Part shown: positions 34,117-43,951 of the stretch, piece by piece | Layout of the letters: every line of letters starts with the position of its first letter | How positions within the stretch are numbered: position 1 is the first letter of the stretch | Assembly (NCBI GenBank): GCA_023386345.1 | Contig: JAEWJT010000004.1 | Coordinates: forward strand, 558,001 to 622,000 | Direction: 5' to 3' | DNA from: Bacillota bacterium | GTDB taxonomy: Bacteria; Bacillota; Clostridia; Tissierellales; Sedimentibacteraceae | DNA length: 64,000 nucleotides | Made by a program: the position numbers and the translations under genes | Notes under the pieces: generated by a model | The model's input: only the letters and a program-made list of their open reading frames with translations | Told to the model about the DNA's origin: nothing | Databases searched by the model: none

Positions 34117-35349
34117 TTGAAAATATTAGGAATAGTTGTAGAATACAATCCTTTTCATCTTGGACATAAATATCAACTAGAAATGGCAAGGAAAGAGTCC
34201 CAATGTGATGGCGTTGCTGTTGTTATGAGCGGTAATTATGTTCAGCGTGGAGAGCCCGCCATAATAGATAAATATACACGCGCTGAAATGGCTATAAAAA
34301 GTGGTGTGGATTTAGTTATAGAACTACCCTTTCCTTTTTCATGCCAAAACGCAGAGCTTTTCGCGCTTGGAGCTATAAGAGAGCTTAAAAAATTAAATGT
34401 ATCGACAATAAGCTTTGGCTGTGAAAATACAGATATTAATTTGTTACATAAAATTGCAGATTTTCAGATAAACAATATAGAAGAATACAATCTTTTGCTT
34501 AAAAAGTATGTAAGCGAAGGATTGTCGTATCCAAGTGCAGTAAATAGTGCTATTAATACTCTATTAAGAGAGTCTAACAGTCATTCAGATGATTTGACAT
34601 TATTACCTAATAATACCCTAGGATTGGAGTATATTAAGGCCGCAAGAAAAATTAATTTTAATGTGGATTTTTTACCAATAAAAAGACATATGGCACAGCA
34701 TAATGATAAAAAAATTACAAATAAATTTGCGAGTGCCACAGCTATTAGAAGTGAAGTTTTAACTATGAATTTAATAAAAGCTAAGGCTTCCCTACCCCCT
34801 ATTTCATATACTTTGCTAAAAGATTATTATAAAGAACACAGACTATTTAACAGTCTTGATAACTATTTAGACCTCATATACTATAAGATAATTAGCTCTG
34901 ACAAAAACTATTTGAAAACAATATATGATGTAACTGAGGGTTTGGAAAACAAAATTTATGATAATGCTTGCAAACACAAAACTCTTGACGATTTCATAAT
35001 GTCAATCAAGTCAAAGCGTTATACATATTCAAGAATAAGGCGTATTTTACTAAATATTCTTTTGGATATAACAACAGCAGATATCGACTATTTAAAAGAA
35101 AATGATAATAACTATGTTAAAGCCTTAGCATTTAATTTTAACGGAAAGAAAATTTTAAACCACGCAAAGGAAAATAACACTGCTATAATAACAAAATTTT
35201 CTGATTATAAAAGAAATGTTATTGATATAAAAAATAGCAAAGTGTTTGAAATGACGAATAAATCAAGCAATATATACTATTTACCGTTTAAAAACAGAGA
35301 AAATTTTTATAATCTTGAATATAAAAAAAATGTAAACTATATTAAATAG
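34117..35349 (+). CDS. tmcAL: tRNA(Met) cytidine acetate ligase
   Basis: 410 residues starting with TTG at 34117, six bases after GGAGGA. MKILGIVVEYNPFHLGHKYQ holds the HxGH nucleotide-binding motif of this nucleotidyltransferase-like family, followed by VVMSGNYVQRGEPAI, DLVIELPF and SFGCEN. The enzyme activates acetate with ATP and forms N4-acetylcytidine at the wobble position of elongator tRNA-Met (known for B. subtilis YlbM/TmcAL). In Clostridia it often neighbours ackA and ylbJ; here ylbJ follows. Confidence 0.94.
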   Translation: MKILGIVVEYNPFHLGHKYQLEMARKESQCDGVAVVMSGNYVQRGEPAIIDKYTRAEMAIKSGVDLVIELPFPFSCQNAELFALGAIRELKKLNVSTISFGCENTDINLLHKIADFQINNIEEYNLLLKKYVSEGLSYPSAVNSAINTLLRESNSHSDDLTLLPNNTLGLEYIKAARKINFNVDFLPIKRHMAQHNDKKITNKFASATAIRSEVLTMNLIKAKASLPPISYTLLKDYYKEHRLFNSLDNYLDLIYYKIISSDKNYLKTIYDVTEGLENKIYDNACKHKTLDDFIMSIKSKRYTYSRIRRILLNILLDITTADIDYLKENDNNYVKALAFNFNGKKILNHAKENNTAIITKFSDYKRNVIDIKNSKVFEMTNKSSNIYYLPFKNRENFYNLEYKKNVNYIK

Positions 35350-35358
35350 TGGACATAT

Positions 35359-35404
35359 AAGCACCTTAAGGACAATATATTATCTTGGAGGTGTTTTTAT
35401 TTTT
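35359..35404 (+). terminator. Candidate tmcAL terminator
   Basis: An imperfect stem pairing AGCACCT-side sequence (35359-35372) with AGGTGTTT-side sequence (35384-35397) and a T-rich tail follow tmcAL, leaving about 60 bp before ylbJ. Confidence 0.5.
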
Positions 35405-35466
35405 ATATTTAATTTTATCCTCCATTTATAGGAAAAAACAATAAATTCTTTACATGGAGGCATCAG

Positions 35467-36423
35467 TTGATTAAAAAAAATTTAGCACCTATATTTGCTT
35501 TAATTTTGATTATAATATTCTTTATACAGCCAAATATTGTCAGATCAGGAGCTATAAGCGGAGTTACTCTGTGGTATACTAAGATATTGCCCGTTTTATT
35601 TCCTATGTTCATTTTATCAAATATATTGCTTCAATACAGTTTTTTATATGATGTATTAGAAAAGGTATCATCATTATCCAAGAGATTATTAGGCAGTTCA
35701 TTTGCAGCTATACCATTTATCATAGGAGCTATATCAGGTTATCCCTCAGGAGCTTTCTCAACAGATTTAATGATTAAAAGCAACAGGATCTCTAAAGCTG
35801 AAGCTAATTACCTTTTAAGCTTTACTAATTTATGCAGTTTTCAATTTATTTCTGCTGTTATTGTGATGTCTATGCTTAAAGATACAAGTTTTTTACTGTA
35901 TTTAGTACTGCCACACTACATCGGAGCGATTGTGCTATCAAAATTTATGAAAAAGGATTTTATAAGTATAAAAAAAGCAAAAAAAGAAAGCCTCATCAAA
36001 ACTATATCTTTCAATGAGGCCTTTAGTAACGCTATATCTAAATCAGTAATAAGCATACTGACAGTGGCAGGAGTAATTGTTATTTTTTCAATATTATCCG
36101 AATACATAATGTCAATAATATCCATAGATACAAATTCAAGCATAGCAACTGCAAATCCAGTTAGGCAAATTATAGTAGCTTTATCTACAGGTATCCTTGA
36201 GATGACAAATGGTTGCAATATCACTTGTTCATCGTCGTTACCAATCGAAGTAAAAATTATAATACTAAACTTTTTAATAAGCTTCTCAGGTTTTTCTATA
36301 ATTTTCCAAACTATAAGTGTAAGCAACAACATTGAAATAAATATACTTGAATATATCAAAGTAAAATTCGTACATGGCATAATTTCTTCACTTATTGCTG
36401 TAATTATGCTTGTTATGTTCTAA
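35467..36423 (+). CDS. ylbJ: Sporulation integral membrane protein YlbJ
   Basis: 318 residues starting with TTG at 35467 behind GGAGG. Polytopic protein with about eight helices and Gate-like repeats (AIPFIIGAISGYPSGAFSTDLM and the second-half SVISILTVAGVIVIFSILS). In B. subtilis YlbJ is needed for spore cortex formation, under sigma-E. Its presence supports a spore-forming host. It converges on the phosphoesterase gene. Confidence 0.93.
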   Translation: MIKKNLAPIFALILIIIFFIQPNIVRSGAISGVTLWYTKILPVLFPMFILSNILLQYSFLYDVLEKVSSLSKRLLGSSFAAIPFIIGAISGYPSGAFSTDLMIKSNRISKAEANYLLSFTNLCSFQFISAVIVMSMLKDTSFLLYLVLPHYIGAIVLSKFMKKDFISIKKAKKESLIKTISFNEAFSNAISKSVISILTVAGVIVIFSILSEYIMSIISIDTNSSIATANPVRQIIVALSTGILEMTNGCNITCSSSLPIEVKIIILNFLISFSGFSIIFQTISVSNNIEINILEYIKVKFVHGIISSLIAVIMLVMF

Positions 36424-36489
36424 TTATGTCATATTTGTACATCAGTATCTACTTTAATAAACATCTTTTTTATTATATTATTCAGTCAA

Positions 36490-37251
36490 CTAATTGATGT
36501 AAAATTCAGTCATGTCATCTAATCGCAAGCATCCCAATCTATACTCAGGGTATTCTTCAGGTTTAAACATCATTTTTGCACCGCAATCTATGCAAATTCT
36601 GTCATTTGTTCTATGTATAACATAGCGTCCGTCTTTACCTGTTGCTTTTGTTATGGTATGACCATGTATGAGGATATAGCCTTTATATTTTTCATCTGCA
36701 AATGTTTCATCAATCTCTCCATATCTGTGCCATATTACAAAATGAAATCCATCCTCATGTATCTGTTTGCGTTTATAAGTCTGTGCCACATCATTTGGAC
36801 TATCAGTATATGCTGCTGCATGTGCTAGATAAAATTTTTGCCCATTAACATCTACTTTATCATTGAAATATGGCAATTGCTCTAAAAATCGGATTATCTC
36901 TTCCTGCTTTGATTTATCCAATTTTTGAAAGGTTCCATAGGTTTCATAGCCGCCGTTGTTTGCATACCAGTTTCCATTTTTAATATTCTCTAAATTATCT
37001 TCATAATCTCTATTAATCAAATTTTTTAGCATCATATGTTCATGATTTCCTCTGTATAGATGAACAAAGCTATATTTTTCTTCCAATTCCTTGCAATACA
37101 ATAGAGATTCTAGACTTTGCTTACCCCAATCTATCATATCTCCTAATATGTGTAGTTCATCTGAACCATCATATTTAAAATTTATTAAAGCTAACATTTC
37201 TTTAAATTTATCTAATTGCCCATGTATATCACTTATCACATATGTTGCCAT
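36490..37251 (-). CDS. Metallophosphoesterase (calcineurin-like)
   Basis: 253 residues. The dimetal motifs are SDIHGQ (residues 7-12), LGDMIDWG (about 37-44) and RGNHEHM (about 68-74), with LIHGHT late in the protein. This spacing is that of PP2A-like Ser/Thr phosphatases and Ap4A hydrolases of bacteria, so a protein phosphatase or dinucleotide hydrolase is possible. It lies 60 bp downstream of sbcC on the same strand and has GAGG before ATG 37251. Confidence 0.88.
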   Translation of the reverse strand: MATYVISDIHGQLDKFKEMLALINFKYDGSDELHILGDMIDWGKQSLESLLYCKELEEKYSFVHLYRGNHEHMMLKNLINRDYEDNLENIKNGNWYANNGGYETYGTFQKLDKSKQEEIIRFLEQLPYFNDKVDVNGQKFYLAHAAAYTDSPNDVAQTYKRKQIHEDGFHFVIWHRYGEIDETFADEKYKGYILIHGHTITKATGKDGRYVIHRTNDRICIDCGAKMMFKPEEYPEYRLGCLRLDDMTEFYIN

Positions 37252-37311
37252 TATATTAATCCTCTTTTCTATTGTTCAAATTATCGTCTGAATTGTTCAA
37301 TTGCTTCATGA

Positions 37312-40300
37312 CTACTCTGCCCAAAAAACCTTACTTCCTTTTTCACTTTTCTTGACAACAAGCTTATTATCAATCTGTTCCTTTAATTCACTTACATGGG
37401 ATATAATCCCTATTAGCCTGTTATTTCCTGCTAATTCATTTAATACACTTATCGCCTGCACTCTCGCATTGTCATCTAATGAGCCAAAGCCCTCATCTAT
37501 GAACATTGTATCTAAATGTACTGCACCAGCTGTTGACTGTATTACATCAGAAAGTCCCAGAGCCATAGAAAGTGCAGCCATAAACGACTCTCCTCCTGAC
37601 AGGGTTTTGATATCTCTTGTTGTATCAGTTACAAGGCTATAAATGTCTAAATCAAGCCCTACAGGCCCTCTATTACCTAAATCAGTTATATCTCTGCATT
37701 GTAATAAAAATTGTCCTGAGGACATTTTATCTAATCTTTTATTTGCAGCAGCTATAATCATATTGAAGTATTGCCTTTGTACATAAGTTTCAAAGTCCAT
37801 CTTTATTTTTTCACTTATTTTTCCATTAGCTGTTTTATTAAGTGAATCATAGATTTCATATTTAGCTCTTATTTCTTTTCTTTCTTTAAATAGCTTTTCT
37901 ATATTTGCTTTAGCATCAGAATTCTTTTTGCTTAATGTATATATTATTTTAAATTGCTTTTCAATCTCCTGTAATTCTGCTGTCAAATCATTCTTTGTCT
38001 TAAGCATACTATCAAGAGCAATTTCTGATTTTCCCTCTGTTTGCTCTGTATAAATTTTAATCTCATAGCTTATATCTGACAATTTTTTATTATAGCTGTC
38101 AATATCGGATTGTAAAGTTTCGATTAATTCAGGACTTAGCTTTGAGCCTTTATATTCTTCTTCATTAGCAAATCCATTGTTATTTAAAGCATTATAATAT
38201 ATATTTTTACACTCTTCTGACTCAGCTTTAATTCTTGTTCCATTTTCTAACTCTGCTGTTTTCTGACCTTTTTTAGCTTCATACTCTTTTGACAAACAAT
38301 TAAAACTGTTTGTAGCATTGATTACTGCATCATTTAATGCTTTTAGATTAGCTCTATAAATATTAATTCTATTAACTGCTTCATCCTTAGTTTCAAACAG
38401 TAATTGCTTTTTAAGCTCATTTATGCTTGTACTTAGTGTTGTAAAGCTTAGATTTACTTCATTATATTTATTGGTAATTTCATCTAATTTTATGGTTTTA
38501 TCAGCCAAATCTTTAGATAATATATCTAAAGACTTTATATTATTTTCATACTTACTTTTATTGTTTGCTGCAATTTCAAGACCATTTTTACTTTGCACTA
38601 ATTCTTTTTTAGAATTTTCTAAAATCTTATGAACTATCTCTGAAATAGTAAATGAATTTTGCAAAACCGACTTGTTTTTATTATTTTCTAGAATTTCAAT
38701 AATAAGATTTAAATCAGTAATTCTTTCCGTTTCACTCTCAGAGCCTTTTCCAACTATCTGATTTACCCTATTTAAAACTGTCTCTAATTTAAAGTCATAT
38801 GCTTGTTTAGCTACCTGTAGTTTCTCATTAGCATAGCTATTTTGTTTTTCTGCTTTGTCACGCTCTTTTTTTGAGTTTTCTATATCAGCTTGTGTAGGTG
38901 CATTTTCTGAAACAGAGGCAATATTGGGGTGCTCTACTGATCCGCAAACAGGGCATGGCATATTATCAACAAGTCTTTCTTTAGCAAGTATTCCAGCCTG
39001 TTCAGTTAAAAATGCCCGATACATTTCCTCATATATACTGTTTAATTTTGAATAAGATTTAAAGGCAGTATTTGCTTCGCCTATACTTACATCATATTTT
39101 TCCTTTGAAAAAATCAATTCGTTTGCAAGTTTATTTAATTCTTCAATCTCAACTACAATATTTTCTGCATCTTTAACTTTTAGCTGTATCTCAGTATAAA
39201 TCTCATAACAATTTTTCAGACCGTCCTGTTCACTTTCTAATTTCAACATAGACAAGCTTTTATTTTCTATATCATTTTTTAATGAACTAATGTTTTGTTC
39301 TAATAATACTTTTTCTTTATGTAATGTGGATACTAAGTCTCTCTTTATTTCTAATTCATCGTACTTAGATAAAGTATCATCTATTCTAACAATATAACCT
39401 GTCAATTTTTCTTCATTTTCAAGCTTATTTTTCTCACAAGATTCAAGTTCTTTGGATAAACTTACTAATTTATTTTCATTTTCTTTTAGCCAATTATTTA
39501 AATTAACTACTCTTTCTCTGATTTCTGCTAATGTTTTTAGTTTATTAATATATATAGCTTCATCAGCCTTAACTTTTTCAGCTTTTTTAGCACTATCAAG
39601 CTTCTTTTCCTTTATTTTTTGCTCATCATATTTACTCTCAAGCTCTATTTTTACATTTTGTGAAAGCTTTAGCTTTCTAAATAAAGCATTTACTGTTTCT
39701 GCATTGATTATAAGAGAATTTATACTATTAAACTTTTCTTGCGCACTATCCTTTTGATTGTTTATATCTTGCTCTTTTTCTTTTATTTCACCGTTTATTT
39801 TGCTGATAAATTCTAATATATCATCAGTTTTAAACTCAAAATTAAAAAGCATAACAGACCATTGTTCTTTGTATATACTTTCATCCAAGTAATTTATATT
39901 CTTTAATTCATGCTCACAAAGAGTTTTATTTTTAGCTAAGTCAGTGTTAATTTCTCTGATTTTATTTTGAAGAGCTTCTCCAATTTTATTATAAATTTTT
40001 GTATCAAATATCTTGGAAAAAATTCTTTTTCTTTCATCAGAATTTGCATGCAACAATTTCAAAAAATCACCCTGTGCTATCATGGCGATTTGTGTAAACT
40101 GATCTTTATCTATACCTAAAATTTCAACTATTTTGTTATTCGTTTCAGTTTTATTGCCAATAAAAGCTTTACCATCAGGCAAGCTAAGCTCAACCTTTGG
40201 TGCTTCTATAGTATAACCAGTCCCCTCAGCTGTTTTTCTTTTAGAACGCCTTTCATACTGTGGGTTTCTGTTTATTTGATATATTTTATCTTGATATTTA

Positions 40301-40545
40301 AAAGTAAGCTCAACATAGGTCGGCATATCATCATTTGCAAACTGGCTTCTCATCATATTGCCATCTCTGACACCGCCGCTTGTTTGCTCATACAGAGCAT
40401 AGGTTATTGCATCAAAAATAGTAGTTTTACCAGCACCAGTATCACCTGCTATTAAAAATATACCACTATTAACTTCTTCAAAGCTTATTTCTGTTTTATC
40501 TGCATAAGAGCCAAAGGCTGATATTACAATTTTTATTGGCTTCAT
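37312..40545 (-). CDS. sbcC: Exonuclease SbcC (Rad50-like ATPase)
   Basis: 1077 residues. N-terminal Walker A is GDTGAGKTT (about 34-42). Two long coiled coils flank the zinc-hook motif PCPVCGS near residue 535. The C-terminal lobe has the signature LSGGES and Walker B MFIDEGFGSLD. With SbcD it forms the dsDNA end-processing nuclease that opens hairpins and protein-blocked ends. It follows sbcD after 16 bp, with AGGAG before ATG 40545. Confidence 0.96.
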   Translation of the reverse strand: MKPIKIVISAFGSYADKTEISFEEVNSGIFLIAGDTGAGKTTIFDAITYALYEQTSGGVRDGNMMRSQFANDDMPTYVELTFKYQDKIYQINRNPQYERRSKRKTAEGTGYTIEAPKVELSLPDGKAFIGNKTETNNKIVEILGIDKDQFTQIAMIAQGDFLKLLHANSDERKRIFSKIFDTKIYNKIGEALQNKIREINTDLAKNKTLCEHELKNINYLDESIYKEQWSVMLFNFEFKTDDILEFISKINGEIKEKEQDINNQKDSAQEKFNSINSLIINAETVNALFRKLKLSQNVKIELESKYDEQKIKEKKLDSAKKAEKVKADEAIYINKLKTLAEIRERVVNLNNWLKENENKLVSLSKELESCEKNKLENEEKLTGYIVRIDDTLSKYDELEIKRDLVSTLHKEKVLLEQNISSLKNDIENKSLSMLKLESEQDGLKNCYEIYTEIQLKVKDAENIVVEIEELNKLANELIFSKEKYDVSIGEANTAFKSYSKLNSIYEEMYRAFLTEQAGILAKERLVDNMPCPVCGSVEHPNIASVSENAPTQADIENSKKERDKAEKQNSYANEKLQVAKQAYDFKLETVLNRVNQIVGKGSESETERITDLNLIIEILENNKNKSVLQNSFTISEIVHKILENSKKELVQSKNGLEIAANNKSKYENNIKSLDILSKDLADKTIKLDEITNKYNEVNLSFTTLSTSINELKKQLLFETKDEAVNRINIYRANLKALNDAVINATNSFNCLSKEYEAKKGQKTAELENGTRIKAESEECKNIYYNALNNNGFANEEEYKGSKLSPELIETLQSDIDSYNKKLSDISYEIKIYTEQTEGKSEIALDSMLKTKNDLTAELQEIEKQFKIIYTLSKKNSDAKANIEKLFKERKEIRAKYEIYDSLNKTANGKISEKIKMDFETYVQRQYFNMIIAAANKRLDKMSSGQFLLQCRDITDLGNRGPVGLDLDIYSLVTDTTRDIKTLSGGESFMAALSMALGLSDVIQSTAGAVHLDTMFIDEGFGSLDDNARVQAISVLNELAGNNRLIGIISHVSELKEQIDNKLVVKKSEKGSKVFWAE

Positions 40546-40561
40546 CTATTCGTTCTCCTAC

Positions 40562-41725
40562 TTATTCGCTCTCTTTTATATGTGATACAATTTCAACTAT
40601 TGCTTTTCCTTCATCCTCAGTCATTTCACGATTTTGCATATCAAAAAAGAATTTTTCAAAGGCTGTTACAGGATTATCAATTTCTATTTCTTCACTTGAT
40701 TCTTCGAGCTTGGAACGAGTTCTTGCATTATCAACTCTTATTTCCAGTATATGAGAATAAACATTTTCTAATTGATCCTTAGGCTTGTACTGGTCTATCT
40801 CATCCTTAAGGATTACACTAACATAATCATCCTTATTATCTTTCGTAGCTCTGGAAATTATTTCTTCTAAAAGTCCTTCCTCTAATCTTAAATCACGCAA
40901 GGGATTAAGCTTAATCTGTTCTATTTTTATTGCATCATTTTTATTTTGCATATTTGCAACAGTCAATGACTTATTGTGATTTCTCTCACTCACCGAATAT
41001 TTTAACAAAGTACCAGTATATCTGATATGCTCATATCCTATTTTCTGCGGTCCATGTATATGCCCTAAGGCTACATAATCAAAATCTTTTACAGCAGATA
41101 CATCAACATTATCAAGTCCACCAACTGATATTAAGCTTATCTCAGAATCACAGGTCTCGGGCTTAATATCTTTAAATGTAAAAAACTGATGGGAAACCAA
41201 CACATTTCTCTTATTATAATCAATATTTTCTCTTTCAATAATTTTTCTCACGGCATCGTCATAGCTTGTTATCTCACCATCTTCAAATAAATGTCTAACA
41301 TATCCAGGTTTTAAAAATGGTAATAAATAGAAATCTACCTCGCCAAATTCATCGTTTAAAGTTATTTTTTTCAAATATTCATCTTTATCTCTTGGCGGCA
41401 AGCCAGCTATGAAAACATTGTGTTTTGCTAGAATAGAATTTGCAAAGTCAAGTCTTTCTGCCGAATCATGATTGCCGGCGATTATAAAAACGGGTATTGA
41501 AGGATGAATTTGTGTAATTTTTGTAAGAAAATCATCAAAAACAGTAACTGCCTCTGCCGAAGGAATAGATTTATCATATATATCTCCCGCAATTATTATA
41601 GCATCAGGTCTTAACTCATGAGCCTTTCCAACAAGCTGATTAAGAATGAATACTTGGTCGTCTCTTAAATTGTAATGATTCAACTGCTTACCTATATGTA
41701 AATCCGATAAATGAAAAAATTTCAT
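40562..41725 (-). CDS. sbcD: Exonuclease SbcD (Mre11-like nuclease)
   Basis: 387 residues. Phosphoesterase motifs in order: HLSDLHIGK (residues 5-13), AGDIYDKS (about 47), IAGNHDSAERL (about 83) and ALGHIHGPQK (about 220), the standard Mre11-type dimetal site. The C-terminal capping region (about 280-387) is typical. First gene of sbcDC, with GGAGG before ATG 41725. Confidence 0.96.
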   Translation of the reverse strand: MKFFHLSDLHIGKQLNHYNLRDDQVFILNQLVGKAHELRPDAIIIAGDIYDKSIPSAEAVTVFDDFLTKITQIHPSIPVFIIAGNHDSAERLDFANSILAKHNVFIAGLPPRDKDEYLKKITLNDEFGEVDFYLLPFLKPGYVRHLFEDGEITSYDDAVRKIIERENIDYNKRNVLVSHQFFTFKDIKPETCDSEISLISVGGLDNVDVSAVKDFDYVALGHIHGPQKIGYEHIRYTGTLLKYSVSERNHNKSLTVANMQNKNDAIKIEQIKLNPLRDLRLEEGLLEEIISRATKDNKDDYVSVILKDEIDQYKPKDQLENVYSHILEIRVDNARTRSKLEESSEEIEIDNPVTAFEKFFFDMQNREMTEDEGKAIVEIVSHIKESE

Positions 41726-41756
41726 CTTTTGTCCCTCCGATTGTTCATTTTAAAAA

Positions 41757-41788
41757 AAGAGTGTATCTCAAATTTTAAATACACTCTT
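41757..41788 (-). terminator. Terminator after the peptidase-like gene
   Basis: A 10-bp stem (41757-41766 with 41779-41788) is followed on the minus strand by seven Ts. It overlaps the stop codon of the gene at 41787 and isolates it from sbcDC. Confidence 0.8.
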
Positions 41789-42932
41789 ACTTTAAACCAT
41801 TAACATGTTGCTGCCATAGGTTTTTTAATTCTGTTAAATTTGTTCCATATATACTTTGATAATCATACTTGGAATTTACTAGCAAATCATATTTATATTT
41901 ACCAAATTGATGAACTAGATATTCTTTAAAGGATCTATCTAATATAAAAAATGCTTTATTTTTTATGCTTCCGCCCAATTCATCAATATTTTTTATTTTT
42001 CCAATTGATTTTATAATCTTTTTATTTTCATCTGTCAAATGCTCTTTTGACAGTTTCATATAACTATCATAATTATTTACATAATCAATCCAAGAGGCTT
42101 TTAATTCATTTAAGTATAAACCATATATCTCCACATATGCTGTTTCAACTAATTCAGATTTATATAATTCCATGAATTTTTCCATGCCATAATTTTTAAT
42201 CAAATATCTACAAAAAGAATTGCTCAGTATAAAAAAGGCTTCTTTGTTATCTCGTGTTGCGTTGCCATAAGAAATGCCTATTTTTGAAATTATGTCTTCA
42301 TAATCTTGAGTAACATAATCTTTTGAAACAGTAAAAATATCTATACCATAATTAAGCTTGTTTACATTTAAGCCTAGCTCATCTTGAACATAAAAGCCCA
42401 AACCCTCTGTCAAACTATTAGATATACTATTTCTTGCAATAATCTTAGTTATGTCTCTTACTAAAGTAGAAAAATTTCTCTCAAAACTTTCCTTATTAAG
42501 CTTAATTCTTAATTTCATATTATAATCAGTATACGAAGCTATATCTTTATTATCAAAAATACCAAATTCAATAATAGGCTCAAAATAATAATCGTCCCTA
42601 TATTGCTCCCTATGTTTGTCTTCCCAATCAGTCATACCAATAAAATCACTGACTGAGCTTACATAATCATCAACATCAGTTAAAAAGTCTTTAGCGTTTC
42701 TAAATCCGCTTTTTTCATCATCAGACTTATTCCAATTATCTATATTAATCTTTCCATACCTTGATATATAGTAATTATCCTTGACATGATAATATGTATT
42801 ATTTATTTCTTTATCAACAGCTTTTGCGTTTAAATTTAATTTTTGTGTCAAAACATTATCAGTTGTAAATATTGAAAACACTAAGGCAAGTATAGCTATT
42901 AATAAAATAACTATTGTATATCTTTTTTCCAT
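41787..42932 (-). CDS. Membrane-anchored peptidase-MA-like protein lacking the zinc motif
   Basis: 381 residues. An N-terminal anchor (6-21) precedes a large extracytoplasmic part. SLTEGLGFYVQDE (173-185) looks like the Glu-bearing segment of gluzincin peptidase-MA proteins, but where HExxH should stand the sequence is RDITK (159-163), so catalysis is unlikely. The following unit, with AFFILSNSFCRYLIKNYG and later NELKASWIDYV (about 228-286), recurs as AFFILDRSFKEYLVHQFG and TELKNLWQQHV (about 326-377), an internal duplication. Function unknown, perhaps wall-associated. It lies 32 bp after the coiled-coil gene. Confidence 0.75.
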   Translation of the reverse strand: MEKRYTIVILLIAILALVFSIFTTDNVLTQKLNLNAKAVDKEINNTYYHVKDNYYISRYGKINIDNWNKSDDEKSGFRNAKDFLTDVDDYVSSVSDFIGMTDWEDKHREQYRDDYYFEPIIEFGIFDNKDIASYTDYNMKLRIKLNKESFERNFSTLVRDITKIIARNSISNSLTEGLGFYVQDELGLNVNKLNYGIDIFTVSKDYVTQDYEDIISKIGISYGNATRDNKEAFFILSNSFCRYLIKNYGMEKFMELYKSELVETAYVEIYGLYLNELKASWIDYVNNYDSYMKLSKEHLTDENKKIIKSIGKIKNIDELGGSIKNKAFFILDRSFKEYLVHQFGKYKYDLLVNSKYDYQSIYGTNLTELKNLWQQHVNGLK

Positions 42933-42964
42933 AAAATCTCCCCCAGTAGTTTATTTTTTTACAA

Positions 42965-43408
42965 TTAAATATTTCTAAGCTCTCTCCTATTTTCTTCAAT
43001 TACATCGAGTAAGCCCGCTAATCTTTCTTGTATTTTTGCTAATAATTCATCACTATAGTTCAATGAATTTACCTTAATTTCATATGCCTTGTTTTCAGCA
43101 ATAGCAAGAATTTCATTAGCCCTATCCTTTGCCATTTTCATTATTTCAGTATCACTTAATAATCCATCCTGCTGTCTTTTAGCTCTTTCAAGCAAGCTAT
43201 CTGCCTCTGTTTGAGCTTCAGTCAATATTCTTTGTCTCTCTTTAGCAACCCAATTAGCTCTATTGATTTCTTCAGGTAATTTCAATCTTATTTCACTAAT
43301 TATTTCTAATAAATCTTCCTTTTCAATAATAACTTTATTAGTTAGAGGGAGCTTTCCTGCTTCATCTATTATATCTTCCATTTTTTCTAAAAGTACAAAA
43401 ATATCCAT
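42965..43408 (-). CDS. Coiled-coil protein downstream of coaD
   Basis: 147 residues from ATG 43408, eight bases after AAAGG; an ATG at 43417 sits directly on that site. Mostly helical, with heptad-rich coiled coil over about residues 50-145 (ANWVAKERQRILTEAQTEAD, RANEILAIAENKAYEIK), resembling DivIVA-like or V-ATPase-subunit-like stalk proteins. A gene of this type commonly follows coaD in Clostridia but has no known function to me. Confidence 0.8.
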   Translation of the reverse strand: MDIFVLLEKMEDIIDEAGKLPLTNKVIIEKEDLLEIISEIRLKLPEEINRANWVAKERQRILTEAQTEADSLLERAKRQQDGLLSDTEIMKMAKDRANEILAIAENKAYEIKVNSLNYSDELLAKIQERLAGLLDVIEENRRELRNI

Positions 43409-43451
43409 TTTTTTCATCCTTTCTATGTGAGATCTAATGCTCAGACCATAA

Positions 43452-43922
43452 TCATAATTTATTTTTAATTGCTACATAAACATTTTTAGGAACTAAATCA
43501 GATATATCTCCACCATACATTGCAACCTCTTTTACGATACTCGAACTTATAAACGAGTAATCTGAAGATGCTACCATGAAGATAGTTTCTAATTCCGGAT
43601 ACAAATGCTTATTAATTGAAGCTATTTTAAGCTCATATTCATAATCAGAGACAGCTCTTAATCCTCTCACTATTGTTTGTATATTGTGCTGTCTTGCGTA
43701 ATTTACAGCCATATCCTCTGTTACATCAACAGTGACATTTTTAATATCACTAACAGCCTCTTTTATTAATTCAAATCTTTCTTGTGACGTAAAAAAATGC
43801 TGTTTTGATTTATTGTTAAAAATAGTAATGACAACCTCATCAAATTTATCTGAACATCTTTTAATAAGGTCAAGATGTCCTAATGTTATCGGGTCGAAGC
43901 TGCCAGTAAACAGTACCTTCAT
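43452..43922 (-). CDS. coaD: Phosphopantetheine adenylyltransferase
   Basis: 156 residues. GSFDPITLGHLDLI has the T/HxGH nucleotidyltransferase motif, and YSFISSSIVKEVA is the second ATP-site motif. It makes dephospho-CoA from 4'-phosphopantetheine and ATP, the penultimate CoA step. It lies 29 bp after rsmD in the order recG-rsmD-coaD usual for Firmicutes. Confidence 0.97.
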   Translation of the reverse strand: MKVLFTGSFDPITLGHLDLIKRCSDKFDEVVITIFNNKSKQHFFTSQERFELIKEAVSDIKNVTVDVTEDMAVNYARQHNIQTIVRGLRAVSDYEYELKIASINKHLYPELETIFMVASSDYSFISSSIVKEVAMYGGDISDLVPKNVYVAIKNKL

Positions 43923-43951
43923 ATAAAATTTAATTCCTTTCTTAAATAGAA

